Part shown: one piece after another, positions 16,953 to 26,773 of the stretch | How positions within the stretch are numbered: the first letter of the stretch is position 1 | Layout of the letters: every line of letters starts with the position of its first letter | From: Larkinella punicea | GTDB lineage: Bacteria; Bacteroidota; Bacteroidia; Cytophagales; Spirosomataceae | Direction: 5' to 3' | Length of the DNA: 64,000 nucleotides | Assembly: GCF_003334855.1 (NCBI RefSeq) | Contig: NZ_QOWE01000032.1 | Span: 1 to 64,000 of the forward strand | Program-made: the position numbers and the translations under genes | Notes under the pieces: generated by a model | Told to the model about the DNA's origin: nothing | What the model saw: only the letters and a program-made list of their open reading frames with translations | The model's database searches: none

Positions 16953-19900
16953 ATGGAACGATATGATACTGATACCATCGAGATTGTTTTACAGCAACAG
17001 GCTGGCATCCGGCAGGCAATCGTACTAAAGCGGAAAAATCAACTAGTTCAGACAACGTTAGTTGCTTACCTGATTGCCACCGAAACGGAGCTGGAAACCT
17101 CCGCCTTTCGGTCTGCTTTGGCACAGCATTTACCCGATTCTATGATTCCTTCCCATTTTATCTGGCTGAAAGATTTCCCCCGAACCAGCACGGGAGAAAT
17201 TGACAAATCGGCTTTGCCAATCCCTGATTTTATGATTCCATTTCCAGAAAATAAAACTGTGGTAACCTTATTTCGTGAACAGGTCGAAAGAACGCCGGAT
17301 AAGGTAGCCATGACTTTTAATGATAAACAAATAACGTATCAACAACTGGATGATAAATCCAGTCAACTGGCTAATTATCTCAAAAAAAAGAACATAAAAG
17401 CCGGAACCCTCGTCCCCATCTGCCTGAATCGCTCGCTGGAGTTGCTTGTGGGGATTCTGGGGATTCTGAAGGCCGGCGGGGCCTATGTACCTATCGATCC
17501 GGAATACCCGCAGGACCGGGTCGCCTACATGCTTTCCGACAGTGATAGCTGTCTGGCAGTTACGGATGTTCCCGCCAGTGTTCTACTGAAGGGCCGGGAA
17601 AAATTGGAACCGGTGTTTATCGATCGGGACTGGGAACTGATTGCCCGGGAGTCGACCCAGCCCCCTTCCGATGCGTTCACGCCCCAGGATCTGGCCTACG
17701 TCCTCTACACCTCAGGCTCCACCGGCAAACCCAAAGGCGTGCTTATCGAGCACCACAACCTTGTGAATTTCCTCTGGAGCATGATCGATAAGCCCGGCAT
17801 CACGCCCAGCGATACCATTCTGGCGGTTACCACCATTTCGTTCGACATTGCCGGCCTCGATCTGTTCCTGCCGCTGATCGTGGGAGCCTCCGTCCGACTG
17901 ACTGACCTGGCTACCTCCCGCGATGGCCGGGCGTTACTCAACCTGATTGAGAACCACAACATCACCATCATGCAGGCCACCCCGTTCACCTGGCGGATGA
18001 TGCTCGATTCGGGCTGGAAAAAATCCCTGCCACTGAAAGTCCTCTGCGGGGGCGAACCAATGGCGCAAGACCTGGTGGAAAAGCTCACCGGCAAAGCGGC
18101 TGAAATATGGAACTTGTACGGACCTACGGAAACAACGGTTTGGGCCACTGTGAAACAAATCCGGCTGGGCGAAACGATCACCGTGGGCCGTCCCATCCAC
18201 AACGCCCTGGTCTACATCCTGGATGAACAGCAACAACCGGTAGCGGCCGGCGAGGTCGGGGAATTGTGGATTGGAGGGGCTGGCGTCGCCCGGGGCTATC
18301 TGAACCGTCCCGAGTTGACGCAGGAACGCTTTGTGGCCGATCCGTTTGCCGGAACACCAGGAGGGCGAATGTACGGCACGGGTGATCTGGGGCGGTTTCT
18401 GGAGAACGGCGAGATCCTCTGCCTGGGACGCATCGATCATCAGGTAAAAATCAGAGGCTATCGGATTGAACTCGGCGAGATTGACAACGTCCTGCATCAG
18501 TTTCCCGGCGTCAAACAGTGTGTCGTCGATGCCAAGGAAGGACCGGGCGGAGACAAACGACTGATCGGATACATTATTCCCGAAGGCGAATTTAATAAAC
18601 AGGAAGCGATCCAGTTTTTGCAATCCAAATTGCCGGACTACATGGTTCCGCAATTGTTGATGGAACTGGCCGAAATTCCGTTGACCAGCAACGGCAAGGT
18701 CGACCGCAAGGCGTTACCCAACCCCGATGCCTCCGAACTCCTAACGAGGGAATTCATATCGCCGGGCACGAAAGTTGAAAACAACCTGGTGGACCTCTGG
18801 AAAGAACTCCTGAAGGTAAGCCACGTCAGCATTCAGGATAACTTTTTCGAGTTAGGCGGCAATTCGTTTCTGGCATTGCGGATGGTGCTCAGCCTGAAAG
18901 AAAAGTATGCTTATGAGTTGCCCGTTACGACCATCTATCAATACCCGACGGTGGCCGGGTTGGCCGGTTTTCTGGAAGGTAAAAAAGGAAATTCCGCCCC
19001 AAAACGAAAGACCGTAAACCGGTCGGGCAGTACGGGTGACATCGCCGTCATTGGCATGGCCGGGCGTTTTCCCGGCGCCAATACGATTGAAGAGTTGTGG
19101 ACGGTTTTGAAGGAAGGCCGGGAAACCATTTCCTTTTTTACCGACGAAGAACTGGACCAATCGTTGCCCGCCGAACTGACGCAGGACGAAAACTACGTGA
19201 AAGCCCGGGGCGTCGTTTCAGGTGCCAGTCAGTTCGACCCCCGCTTTTTTGGCCTGAATCCGAAACTGGTAGAACTCATGGATCCCCAGCAACGGATTTT
19301 CCTTGAAATTGCCTGGGAGGCCCTGGAACATGGCGGTTATTTACCCCAAAAATATGACGGATTGATTGGGGTTTATGCGGGCTGTGGCAACAACACCTAT
19401 TACTACAACCATGTGCTGACCAATCCATTCCTGATGAATCAGGTCGGTAGCTATCAGGTGATGACCGCGAATGAAAAAGATTACATCGCCACCCGGACGG
19501 CCTACCAACTGAATTTGACGGGGCCGGCGGTCAGCGTTCATTCCGCCTGTTCAACGTCCCTGTTGGCGATCGCGCAGGCCGTCGACAGCCTTCGCAACGG
19601 CCAGTGTGATGTTGCTTTAGCAGGCGGGTCCAGTATTCGGGCTCCGTTGAACAGTGGTCATCTCTACGAAGAAGGGTCCATTTACAGCCGCGACGGGCAT
19701 TGCCGCTCGTTCGATTCGGATGCGCAGGGTACGGTTTTCAGCGATGGTGCAGGCGTGGTGTTGTTGAAAAATGCCGAAGCCGCCCGACAGGATGGGGACA
19801 CCATCTACGCCATCATCAAAGGAACCGGTGTCAACAACGATGGAAGCGGCAAGGGAAGTTTTACGGCCCCCAGTGCCGAAGGACAGGCGGGGGCCATCCG

Positions 19901-22451
19901 AATGGCGATCGACGATGCCCGCATCGATCCGGCGACCATCAGCTACATTGAAGCCCACGGAACGGCCACCCCAATTGGCGATCCCATCGAAATTGAAGGA
20001 TTAAAAATGGCTTTCGGGAATCAGGTTCCCACCCAATATTGCGCCATCGGTTCCATCAAAAGCAACATGGGGCACCTGGACGCTGCCGCCGGGGTTGCCG
20101 GATTTATCAAAACGACCCTGGCACTGCATCACAAACAGATCCCGGCCACGCTCCATTTCTCGACGCCAAATCCGGCCATTGATTTTGCCAACAGCCCGTT
20201 TTTTGTCAACACCGGGTTTGGGGCCTGGCCAGCGTCGGTTTCAAATCCTGATCAACCCCGCCGGGCGGGTGTTAGCTCTTTTGGAGTGGGTGGAACGAAT
20301 GTTCATATCGTATTGGAGGAGTTTGTCAGTGACGTTCCAGTGCCCGCTACCGATCCGGCAGAACCGCAACGCCCGGTTCAATTGATTACCTGGTCGGCCA
20401 AATCGACGGCCAGCCGGGACGCGTATGGGCCGTTTCTGGCAGCGCACCTGCAGCAAAACCGGGCCTTGAATTTGGCGGATGTGGCGTATACCCTGCAAAC
20501 CGCCCGGGCCGATTTTAACCACCGGCGATTTGTAACCGCTACGTCAACGGAGGCACTGGTCGGGCAATTAAAAAATGAAAATATCCCGGCATCGAGCCAG
20601 AAAACGCTGCAGGAACCACCGGGCGATGTGGTCTTTCTTTTTCCGGGCCAGGGCGCGCAATATCTCAACATGGGCCGCGACCTGTATGAGAACGAGCCGG
20701 TTTACAAACAGGCCGTAGACCACTGTGCCGACCTGCTTGGGGAACACCTGGGAGTCGATATCCGCCAGGTTCTTTTTCCCGACGAAACCAACCGCGAATC
20801 GGAAGAACGACTCAAAAATACGCGGTTTACGCAGCCCGCCATTTTTGTCACCGAATATGCCCTGGCGAGGGTATGGCTGAGTTGGGGCATCGAACCCACG
20901 GTTTTCTGTGGCCACAGCATTGGTGAATTTGTCGGTGCCCATCTGGCCGGTATTTTTTCGCTGGAAGATGCCATCCGGCTGATTGCGGTTCGCGGCCGGT
21001 TGGTGAGCGAACTTCCTGCGGGCAGTATGCTTTCGGTACGGGCCGGCGCGGAGCAGATGACCGCCCTGATGCCCGAAACGTTATCCGTGGCGGCTTTCAA
21101 CAGCCATTCCCTGTGTGTTGTTGCCGGTGAAGATGAAGAAATCGCCTGCTTTGCCAAACTCCTGGATCAAAAAGAAATACCGAATCGGGTGCTGGCAACG
21201 AGCCACGCTTTTCACTCAAGCATGATGGATTCGGTCGTTCCCGTCTTTGAAAAAACCGTTCAGCAGGTTCGTTTACACCATCCCCGAAAACCGGTTATCT
21301 CGACCGTGAGCGGCACCTGGTTGACGGATGCGCAGGCGACGGACCCGGCCTACTGGGCCACCCACCTGCGCCTGCCCGTGCGCTTCGCCGATGCCCTGGA
21401 CTCTGTTTTTGAATTGAACCGGCCGGTTCTGCTGGAAGTGGGCCCCGGCAGCGGCTTGACAACCCTGGCCCGCCAGCAGGCAGGTTCCAAACCGGCCGCA
21501 CTGGCCACCAGCCTGGACCGAAAAGGCGTGTCAACCGATTATCAGGCGTTGCTAAATGGTCTGGGTCAGGTGTGGCTCCACGGCCTGGAACCCGACTGGG
21601 ATGCTTTCTACCGCCATCAAAACCGGGCAAAAGCAGACCTGCCCACGTACGCTTTCGATCGAAAACGGTATTGGGTCGATCCACCAAAACCGGCTGCGTC
21701 CGCGATCAGTCCATCGCTGGTTTCGGGGGAGCAATCGCAACTGACGGCCAACCGGCCTGAGGTCGCCCGGCCCCAAACCACCAGCCGCAAAGAGGTTCTT
21801 CTCCAAATCGTGCGGGAAAAGCTGAAAAACGCATCCGGCATTGCGGTGGACCAGATGCGACCGGAACTGAGCTTCTATGAAATTGGGCTCGATTCGCTGC
21901 TGCTGACCCAGATCTCCTCTACCCTGAAAAAAGAGTTTGGATTGCCCATTACATTCCGCCAACTGAACGAGGAATACAGCACACTGAATGGCCTGGTTTC
22001 TTACCTCGACCGGGACTTGCCCGCGGGAGCCTACGAGCCGCAGCCGCCCGCCCGGGAACCCCAAACCGCCTTGGCTCCCTCCCATCCGGGAACTCCCGTC
22101 GTGAGTCCCGATCCGGCCCTGGCTCAGATGGCCAGGCAGTTGCAGCTACTGACCGAAAAAATTGAGTCCCTGCAAAATACCCTTCAGAACCTGCCATCCC
22201 TGGCAACTCAGGCCGTGCTTCCGGGCCTGAACGGAGCCGGTAAAGCCAATTCCGTCACTCCCCCGGAAGCGGTCTTGGAAAGGCCGAAATCCGTACTGAA
22301 AATGCCCCGATCCGATCGGGCTGTCCCGGACTATGCGTTTACCGAACCGCCCGTTCCGGGAGCCCGTCTGGGCAAAGACCGGGATGGAAATCCAGCGTGG
22401 TTCATTTCAGATCCCGAGAAACCCGGGAGCTATTTACAGATCATACTCTAA
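16953..22451 (+). CDS. Hybrid NRPS/type I PKS: (A-C-terminal piece)-A-PCP-KS-AT-ACP
   Basis: An 1832-residue megasynthase. Residues 1-90 resemble only the C-terminal subdomain of an adenylation domain, ending STGEIDKSALP. A full A domain follows (about 97-600): TSGSTGKPKG near 251, YGPTETT near 387, GRIDHQVKIRG near 492, NGKVDRKAL near 580. A carrier domain has its pantetheine Ser at S638 (ELGGNS). The ketosynthase (697-1120) has C866, H1002 and H1041. The acyltransferase has GHSIGEF with S1322 and HAFH, the malonyl-type motif. A second carrier has S1648 (GLDSLLL). No ketoreductase is present, so a beta-keto group should remain. The tail has a coiled coil (1722-1750) and a PPVPGARLG linker normally leading into a condensation domain, which opens the next gene. 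The A-domain code read by eye is DILQLGLVWK, like published glycine codes. Confidence 0.93.
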   Translation: MERYDTDTIEIVLQQQAGIRQAIVLKRKNQLVQTTLVAYLIATETELETSAFRSALAQHLPDSMIPSHFIWLKDFPRTSTGEIDKSALPIPDFMIPFPENKTVVTLFREQVERTPDKVAMTFNDKQITYQQLDDKSSQLANYLKKKNIKAGTLVPICLNRSLELLVGILGILKAGGAYVPIDPEYPQDRVAYMLSDSDSCLAVTDVPASVLLKGREKLEPVFIDRDWELIARESTQPPSDAFTPQDLAYVLYTSGSTGKPKGVLIEHHNLVNFLWSMIDKPGITPSDTILAVTTISFDIAGLDLFLPLIVGASVRLTDLATSRDGRALLNLIENHNITIMQATPFTWRMMLDSGWKKSLPLKVLCGGEPMAQDLVEKLTGKAAEIWNLYGPTETTVWATVKQIRLGETITVGRPIHNALVYILDEQQQPVAAGEVGELWIGGAGVARGYLNRPELTQERFVADPFAGTPGGRMYGTGDLGRFLENGEILCLGRIDHQVKIRGYRIELGEIDNVLHQFPGVKQCVVDAKEGPGGDKRLIGYIIPEGEFNKQEAIQFLQSKLPDYMVPQLLMELAEIPLTSNGKVDRKALPNPDASELLTREFISPGTKVENNLVDLWKELLKVSHVSIQDNFFELGGNSFLALRMVLSLKEKYAYELPVTTIYQYPTVAGLAGFLEGKKGNSAPKRKTVNRSGSTGDIAVIGMAGRFPGANTIEELWTVLKEGRETISFFTDEELDQSLPAELTQDENYVKARGVVSGASQFDPRFFGLNPKLVELMDPQQRIFLEIAWEALEHGGYLPQKYDGLIGVYAGCGNNTYYYNHVLTNPFLMNQVGSYQVMTANEKDYIATRTAYQLNLTGPAVSVHSACSTSLLAIAQAVDSLRNGQCDVALAGGSSIRAPLNSGHLYEEGSIYSRDGHCRSFDSDAQGTVFSDGAGVVLLKNAEAARQDGDTIYAIIKGTGVNNDGSGKGSFTAPSAEGQAGAIRMAIDDARIDPATISYIEAHGTATPIGDPIEIEGLKMAFGNQVPTQYCAIGSIKSNMGHLDAAAGVAGFIKTTLALHHKQIPATLHFSTPNPAIDFANSPFFVNTGFGAWPASVSNPDQPRRAGVSSFGVGGTNVHIVLEEFVSDVPVPATDPAEPQRPVQLITWSAKSTASRDAYGPFLAAHLQQNRALNLADVAYTLQTARADFNHRRFVTATSTEALVGQLKNENIPASSQKTLQEPPGDVVFLFPGQGAQYLNMGRDLYENEPVYKQAVDHCADLLGEHLGVDIRQVLFPDETNRESEERLKNTRFTQPAIFVTEYALARVWLSWGIEPTVFCGHSIGEFVGAHLAGIFSLEDAIRLIAVRGRLVSELPAGSMLSVRAGAEQMTALMPETLSVAAFNSHSLCVVAGEDEEIACFAKLLDQKEIPNRVLATSHAFHSSMMDSVVPVFEKTVQQVRLHHPRKPVISTVSGTWLTDAQATDPAYWATHLRLPVRFADALDSVFELNRPVLLEVGPGSGLTTLARQQAGSKPAALATSLDRKGVSTDYQALLNGLGQVWLHGLEPDWDAFYRHQNRAKADLPTYAFDRKRYWVDPPKPAASAISPSLVSGEQSQLTANRPEVARPQTTSRKEVLLQIVREKLKNASGIAVDQMRPELSFYEIGLDSLLLTQISSTLKKEFGLPITFRQLNEEYSTLNGLVSYLDRDLPAGAYEPQPPAREPQTALAPSHPGTPVVSPDPALAQMARQLQLLTEKIESLQNTLQNLPSLATQAVLPGLNGAGKANSVTPPEAVLERPKSVLKMPRSDRAVPDYAFTEPPVPGARLGKDRDGNPAWFISDPEKPGSYLQIIL

Positions 22452-22456
22452 CCAGA

Positions 22457-25400
22457 ATGGTAGCAAATTTTACGATGCCTAAAACGATAGCGGTTGATTT
22501 TGACCCTTTTGCCGGTCCCGAAATTGCGCAAACAGCACCGTCTACCGGGCCGCAAACCGAGATTTGGATCGCTTGTCTGCTGGGGGGGGATAATGCCAAC
22601 CGATCCTATAATCTAACGAACTCGCTGCGGTTGGAAGGGGCATTGGATCGCCGGGCCATGACCCAGGCGGTTCAGGCGGTGGTTGACCGACATGACTCTT
22701 TACGGTCCGTCGTCAGTCCCAATGGCGAACACATCTACGTCTATAAAGAGCTGAGAATTGAAATTCCCTATCAGGATCTTTCCCGCAACCCGGCCGCCCA
22801 GAAAGACCGCTTGCTCGCTGACTATCTGGAGCAGGACACGATGCATGTATTTGACCTGTTGCAGGGTCCCTTACTGAAAGTGGGTCTGTTCAAGGTATCG
22901 GAAAATGTACATGAACTGGTGCTGACCACGCACCACATCATCAGCGATGGCTGGTCGATGGGCGTCATTCTGAACGATTTGAGCGTATTTTATTCGAGTT
23001 TTGTCAACGGCACCCTTCCCGATTTACCCGAAGCGCCTTCGTTTGCGGAATATGCCACCCGGCAGTTTCAGTATCTGAGCAGTGATGACTACCTCCGGAC
23101 GGAAGCGTTCTGGGTGAATCTGTACAAAAAGAAGATACCGGTTTTTGACCTGCCCACCGATTTCCCCAGACCAGCCTCCCGCACCTTCGACTGCCACCGC
23201 CTGGATTATACGCTCGAACCGGCCCTGGTGACCGCCGTCCGGAAAGTGGCCGCAAAAGCCGGGTGCAGCTTTGCCACCACCCTGCTGGCGGCTTTTGAGG
23301 TATTGATTCACCGGTTGACCGGGCAGAATGATGTGATCATCGGTTTACCGACGGCCGGCCAATCCATCACGGATTATCAGCAATTGGCGGGACATTGTGT
23401 CAATTTGTTGCCCTTGCGCAGCCAGATCGAAACGGGCCTCGGTTTTTCTGACTTTTTAAAACAGTGTAAAAAATCGGTTCTCGATGCGCATGAGCACCAG
23501 CGCCTGACGTTTGGCAGTCTATTGAGAAAGCTGAACGTTCCCAGAGATATTTCCAGGGTGCCGCTGGTGCCGATCATCTTTAATTTTAATCGAAAAGACG
23601 GCGATTTTAGCTTTGTCGGCCTCTCCCACCGGGTCGTTTACCAACCCAAAAAGTACGAAAATTTCGAGCTGTTTCTGGATGTCAGTGGCGACGATCAGGC
23701 ACTCATGCTGAATTGGACGTATAACACCGGGTTGTACAAGGCGGAGACCATCGATCAGATGATGAGCGGATTGGTTCGGATTCTGGAAACCGTGGTGGCC
23801 GATGCATCCATTGCCATTCGTGACATCGATTACAAAGCCGGGAAACCGCTGAAAAAAAATTGGGTTCCATTAAACTATACCAAAACCGATTACCCCTATC
23901 ATACACCGACACAGACCCTGATTGCCCAAACCGCCCGACAGCAGCCGGATAAAATAGCACTCGTCTTTAACCGGCAAAAAATAAGCTACCGGCTGTTGAA
24001 CGAAACGGCCAACCAGCTTGCCCGCTACCTGACCCAACAAGGCGTTCAGCGCGGAGACATCGTTGGCATTATGCTCGATCGGTCGCCGGAAATGGTCATG
24101 ATTCTGCTGGCGGTTCTGAAAGCTGGTGCCGCCTATCTGCCGCTGGACCCCGACTACCCCGCGGATCGTCTGCAGTTTATGCTGGAAGACGCGTCGGCCA
24201 AAACGCTGATTACCTCTGAAAAATACCACCACTACCTGAATACGGACACCCCGGAAATTCACCTGGAGACCGCGTTACGGGAGTCAAAAAACCATTCAAA
24301 AGAGGAGCCGGAACAAGTTGTGGAAGGGAACGACCTGGCGTATGTTCTCTATACCTCCGGCTCTACGGGCAAACCCAAGGGCGTGCTCATCGAACACCAC
24401 AACCTGGTGAATTTCCTCTGGAGTATGATCCAGCAGCCCGGCATCACGCCGAACGATACCGTTCTGGCGATCACCACCATTTCCTTCGATATTGCCGGCC
24501 TTGAACTGTTTCTGCCCCTGATTGTGGGTGCTTCCATCCGGCTGGCCGATCAAGCCACCGCCCGCGATGGCCGGGCCTTACGCGAACTGATCGAAACCCA
24601 GACCGTCACCATCATGCAGGCCACCCCCGCCACCTGGCGGATGGTGCTCGATTCGGGTTGGGACAAACCCCTGCCGCTGAAAGTGCTGTGTGGGGGCGAA
24701 CCGCTGGCACCGGACCTGGCCGATAAGCTCATCGAAAAAACCGATGAGCTCTGGAACGTATACGGGCCAACAGAAACCACGGTCTGGGGCACCCTGAAGC
24801 ACGTCCGGAAGGGCGAACCGATTACGATCGGCCATCCCATCCACAACACCTGGGTCTACATCCTGGATGAACAGCAGCAGCCGGTTGCCGACGGCGAAAT
24901 AGGGGAACTGTGGATTGGTGGCGCGGGGGTAGCGCGGGGGTATCTGAACCGCCCCGAGTTGACGCAGGAGCGGTTTGTGGCCGATCCGTTTGTGGGAACG
25001 CCGGGAGGCCGGATGTACCGCACCGGCGATCTGGGGCGGTTACTGGAAAACGGCGAAATCCTCTGCCTGGGCCGCATCGACCATCAGGTAAAAATCCGAG
25101 GACACCGCATCGAACTCGGCGAAATTGAGAATACCATCCATCAAATCCCGGAAATAAAAGAAGTGGTGGTCATTGCCAGGGAAGACCGCCCTGGCGACCA
25201 GCAGTTGGTGGCTTATGTCGTCTCCGAATCTCCGGAAATTAACCACGCCCTCCCGAAGGAACTGGTTCAGCAGTGGAAACAGCAGGTCCGGCAGCAGCTT
25301 CCCGACTACATGGTTCCCCGCGCATTTGTGGCACTCTCGAAATTCCCGATCACCGCCAACGGCAAAATTGACCGGAAATTACTACCCGCGCCCGCGCTGA

Positions 25401-26485
25401 GCGAACGGGATAATGAAACCGGTTTTATGGGTCCGCGAACGGATGTAGAAAAACTGGTGGCCGAAATCTGGACCGAGTGTTTGAAAATTGAAAACATCAG
25501 TGTGTTTGATAACTTTTTTGAACTGGGTGGCCATTCGCTGACGGCCGTACAGGTGATGAGCCTTCTGGAGAAAAAAACCGGCAAAAACCTGCCGCTGGCA
25601 ACCCTCTTCGAATATTCAACGATCGAAAAACTGGCGTCGATCCTGCACATGAATGGCCGGTCGGTCACCTGGGATTCGCTGGTACCGATCAAACCGCACG
25701 GATCCAAAATTCCCCTGTACATTGTCCACGGCGCGGGCCTGCACGTGCTGCTGTTCAACACCCTGGCCTTGAGCATGGACCCCGATCAACCGGTTTATGG
25801 CTTGCAGGCCAAAGGAATCAACAGCGAGGATCAGCCGCTTGAAAGTATCGAAGAAATTGCGGCCTATTACATCGATGCCATCAGGGCCCAGAATCCGGAA
25901 GGCCCATATGCCTTAGCCGGTTATTCGTTCGGGGGGATCATCGCGTATGAAATGAGCAAACAACTCCGCAAAATGGGGAAAGAAGTAAAAATGCTCGCGA
26001 TGTTCGATACATATGCCTATCAGTCCAATTTTTTCGACCCCTGGCCCGCGAAAGCCTGGCAGAACACCATCACCGCGATCAGAGAGCGGCTGTATGTGCT
26101 GACGTTACTGAAAGAAAATCCCCGGGAAACCGTAGTCAATGTAACCAAATCTATACAGAAAAAAGCAAACCGGTTTTATCGAAAAATTCGCTACAACGAA
26201 GACCATCTCAAAGTGTTCCATGGCAATTACTATAAAGTAAATGAAGCCAACGAAATCGCGTCCCGCAAGTACCGGCTGGAACCCCAGGAGATTACGGTAA
26301 CCTTGTTTCGGGCTAAAAAACACAGCTATTATGTAGACGATTTTGAATACCTGGGCTGGAAACCGTTCGCTTTGAAAGGGATTACCATTCACGAAGTTCC
26401 CGGCGACCATTTCAATTTGTTTACGTCGCCCAACGACAAAGAATTTGCCCGGATCTTGCAGGAAGTTCTGGATCGCTTAACCTAA
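22457..26485 (+). CDS. NRPS module with thioesterase: C-A-PCP-TE
   Basis: A 1342-residue protein taken from ATG 22457, 5 bp after the upstream stop; ATG 22475 is also possible. The condensation domain (about 25-450) has the catalytic motif HHIISDG at H159-G165. The adenylation domain (about 490-985) has TSGSTGKPKG near 631, YGPTETT near 768 and NGKIDRKLL near 968. Its specificity residues read DILQLGVVWK, almost the same as in the first gene. The carrier Ser is S1027 (ELGGHS). The thioesterase (about 1075-1342) has GYSFGG with S1157 and a C-terminal His at H1318 (PGDHFNLF). It would add a second, probably identical amino acid to the beta-ketoacyl chain and release the product. No MbtH or phosphopantetheinyl transferase gene is nearby. 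Confidence 0.93.
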   Translation: MVANFTMPKTIAVDFDPFAGPEIAQTAPSTGPQTEIWIACLLGGDNANRSYNLTNSLRLEGALDRRAMTQAVQAVVDRHDSLRSVVSPNGEHIYVYKELRIEIPYQDLSRNPAAQKDRLLADYLEQDTMHVFDLLQGPLLKVGLFKVSENVHELVLTTHHIISDGWSMGVILNDLSVFYSSFVNGTLPDLPEAPSFAEYATRQFQYLSSDDYLRTEAFWVNLYKKKIPVFDLPTDFPRPASRTFDCHRLDYTLEPALVTAVRKVAAKAGCSFATTLLAAFEVLIHRLTGQNDVIIGLPTAGQSITDYQQLAGHCVNLLPLRSQIETGLGFSDFLKQCKKSVLDAHEHQRLTFGSLLRKLNVPRDISRVPLVPIIFNFNRKDGDFSFVGLSHRVVYQPKKYENFELFLDVSGDDQALMLNWTYNTGLYKAETIDQMMSGLVRILETVVADASIAIRDIDYKAGKPLKKNWVPLNYTKTDYPYHTPTQTLIAQTARQQPDKIALVFNRQKISYRLLNETANQLARYLTQQGVQRGDIVGIMLDRSPEMVMILLAVLKAGAAYLPLDPDYPADRLQFMLEDASAKTLITSEKYHHYLNTDTPEIHLETALRESKNHSKEEPEQVVEGNDLAYVLYTSGSTGKPKGVLIEHHNLVNFLWSMIQQPGITPNDTVLAITTISFDIAGLELFLPLIVGASIRLADQATARDGRALRELIETQTVTIMQATPATWRMVLDSGWDKPLPLKVLCGGEPLAPDLADKLIEKTDELWNVYGPTETTVWGTLKHVRKGEPITIGHPIHNTWVYILDEQQQPVADGEIGELWIGGAGVARGYLNRPELTQERFVADPFVGTPGGRMYRTGDLGRLLENGEILCLGRIDHQVKIRGHRIELGEIENTIHQIPEIKEVVVIAREDRPGDQQLVAYVVSESPEINHALPKELVQQWKQQVRQQLPDYMVPRAFVALSKFPITANGKIDRKLLPAPALSERDNETGFMGPRTDVEKLVAEIWTECLKIENISVFDNFFELGGHSLTAVQVMSLLEKKTGKNLPLATLFEYSTIEKLASILHMNGRSVTWDSLVPIKPHGSKIPLYIVHGAGLHVLLFNTLALSMDPDQPVYGLQAKGINSEDQPLESIEEIAAYYIDAIRAQNPEGPYALAGYSFGGIIAYEMSKQLRKMGKEVKMLAMFDTYAYQSNFFDPWPAKAWQNTITAIRERLYVLTLLKENPRETVVNVTKSIQKKANRFYRKIRYNEDHLKVFHGNYYKVNEANEIASRKYRLEPQEITVTLFRAKKHSYYVDDFEYLGWKPFALKGITIHEVPGDHFNLFTSPNDKEFARILQEVLDRLT

Positions 26486-26518
26486 CACCCGGTTTTTACC
26501 TTTTCACTTCGGTAGACG

Positions 26519-26734
26519 ATGGCCATCATTACGAATCTTGATCCCGAACGAAGAATTCTACCCCACGGAACCCTCTTGGTCGAAGAAGTTTCGATGGACG
26601 AGGAGGTTTGGTGTGCGGTGGAAGAATTTCTGGAGAAAAACGGGAAAGTCAATGAACTGTATTTAAATACGAATTTCCACATCAACACCGAAGGCAAGTG
26701 TATCGTGCATTTGTCGAAGAAAGCCTCGGCTTGA
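26519..26734 (+). CDS. Small protein of unknown function behind the NRPS genes
   Basis: A 71-residue acidic protein starting 33 bp after the NRPS stop on the same strand, so likely co-transcribed. It has no signal peptide or membrane helix and one pair of separated cysteines. It is not an MbtH protein: the tryptophans and NPFDD start of that family are missing. Composition and codon use look like a real gene. I do not recognise a family; its place suggests an accessory role in making or controlling the NRPS/PKS product. Confidence 0.55.
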   Translation: MAIITNLDPERRILPHGTLLVEEVSMDEEVWCAVEEFLEKNGKVNELYLNTNFHINTEGKCIVHLSKKASA

Positions 26735-26773
26735 GGGCGGAGATGCGGGCGGTTTGGCGTTCAGACTCCGGCC

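Noticed and set aside
26519-26734. MbtH chaperone
   Set aside because: Length and place fit, but the conserved Trp residues and the NPFDD start are absent.
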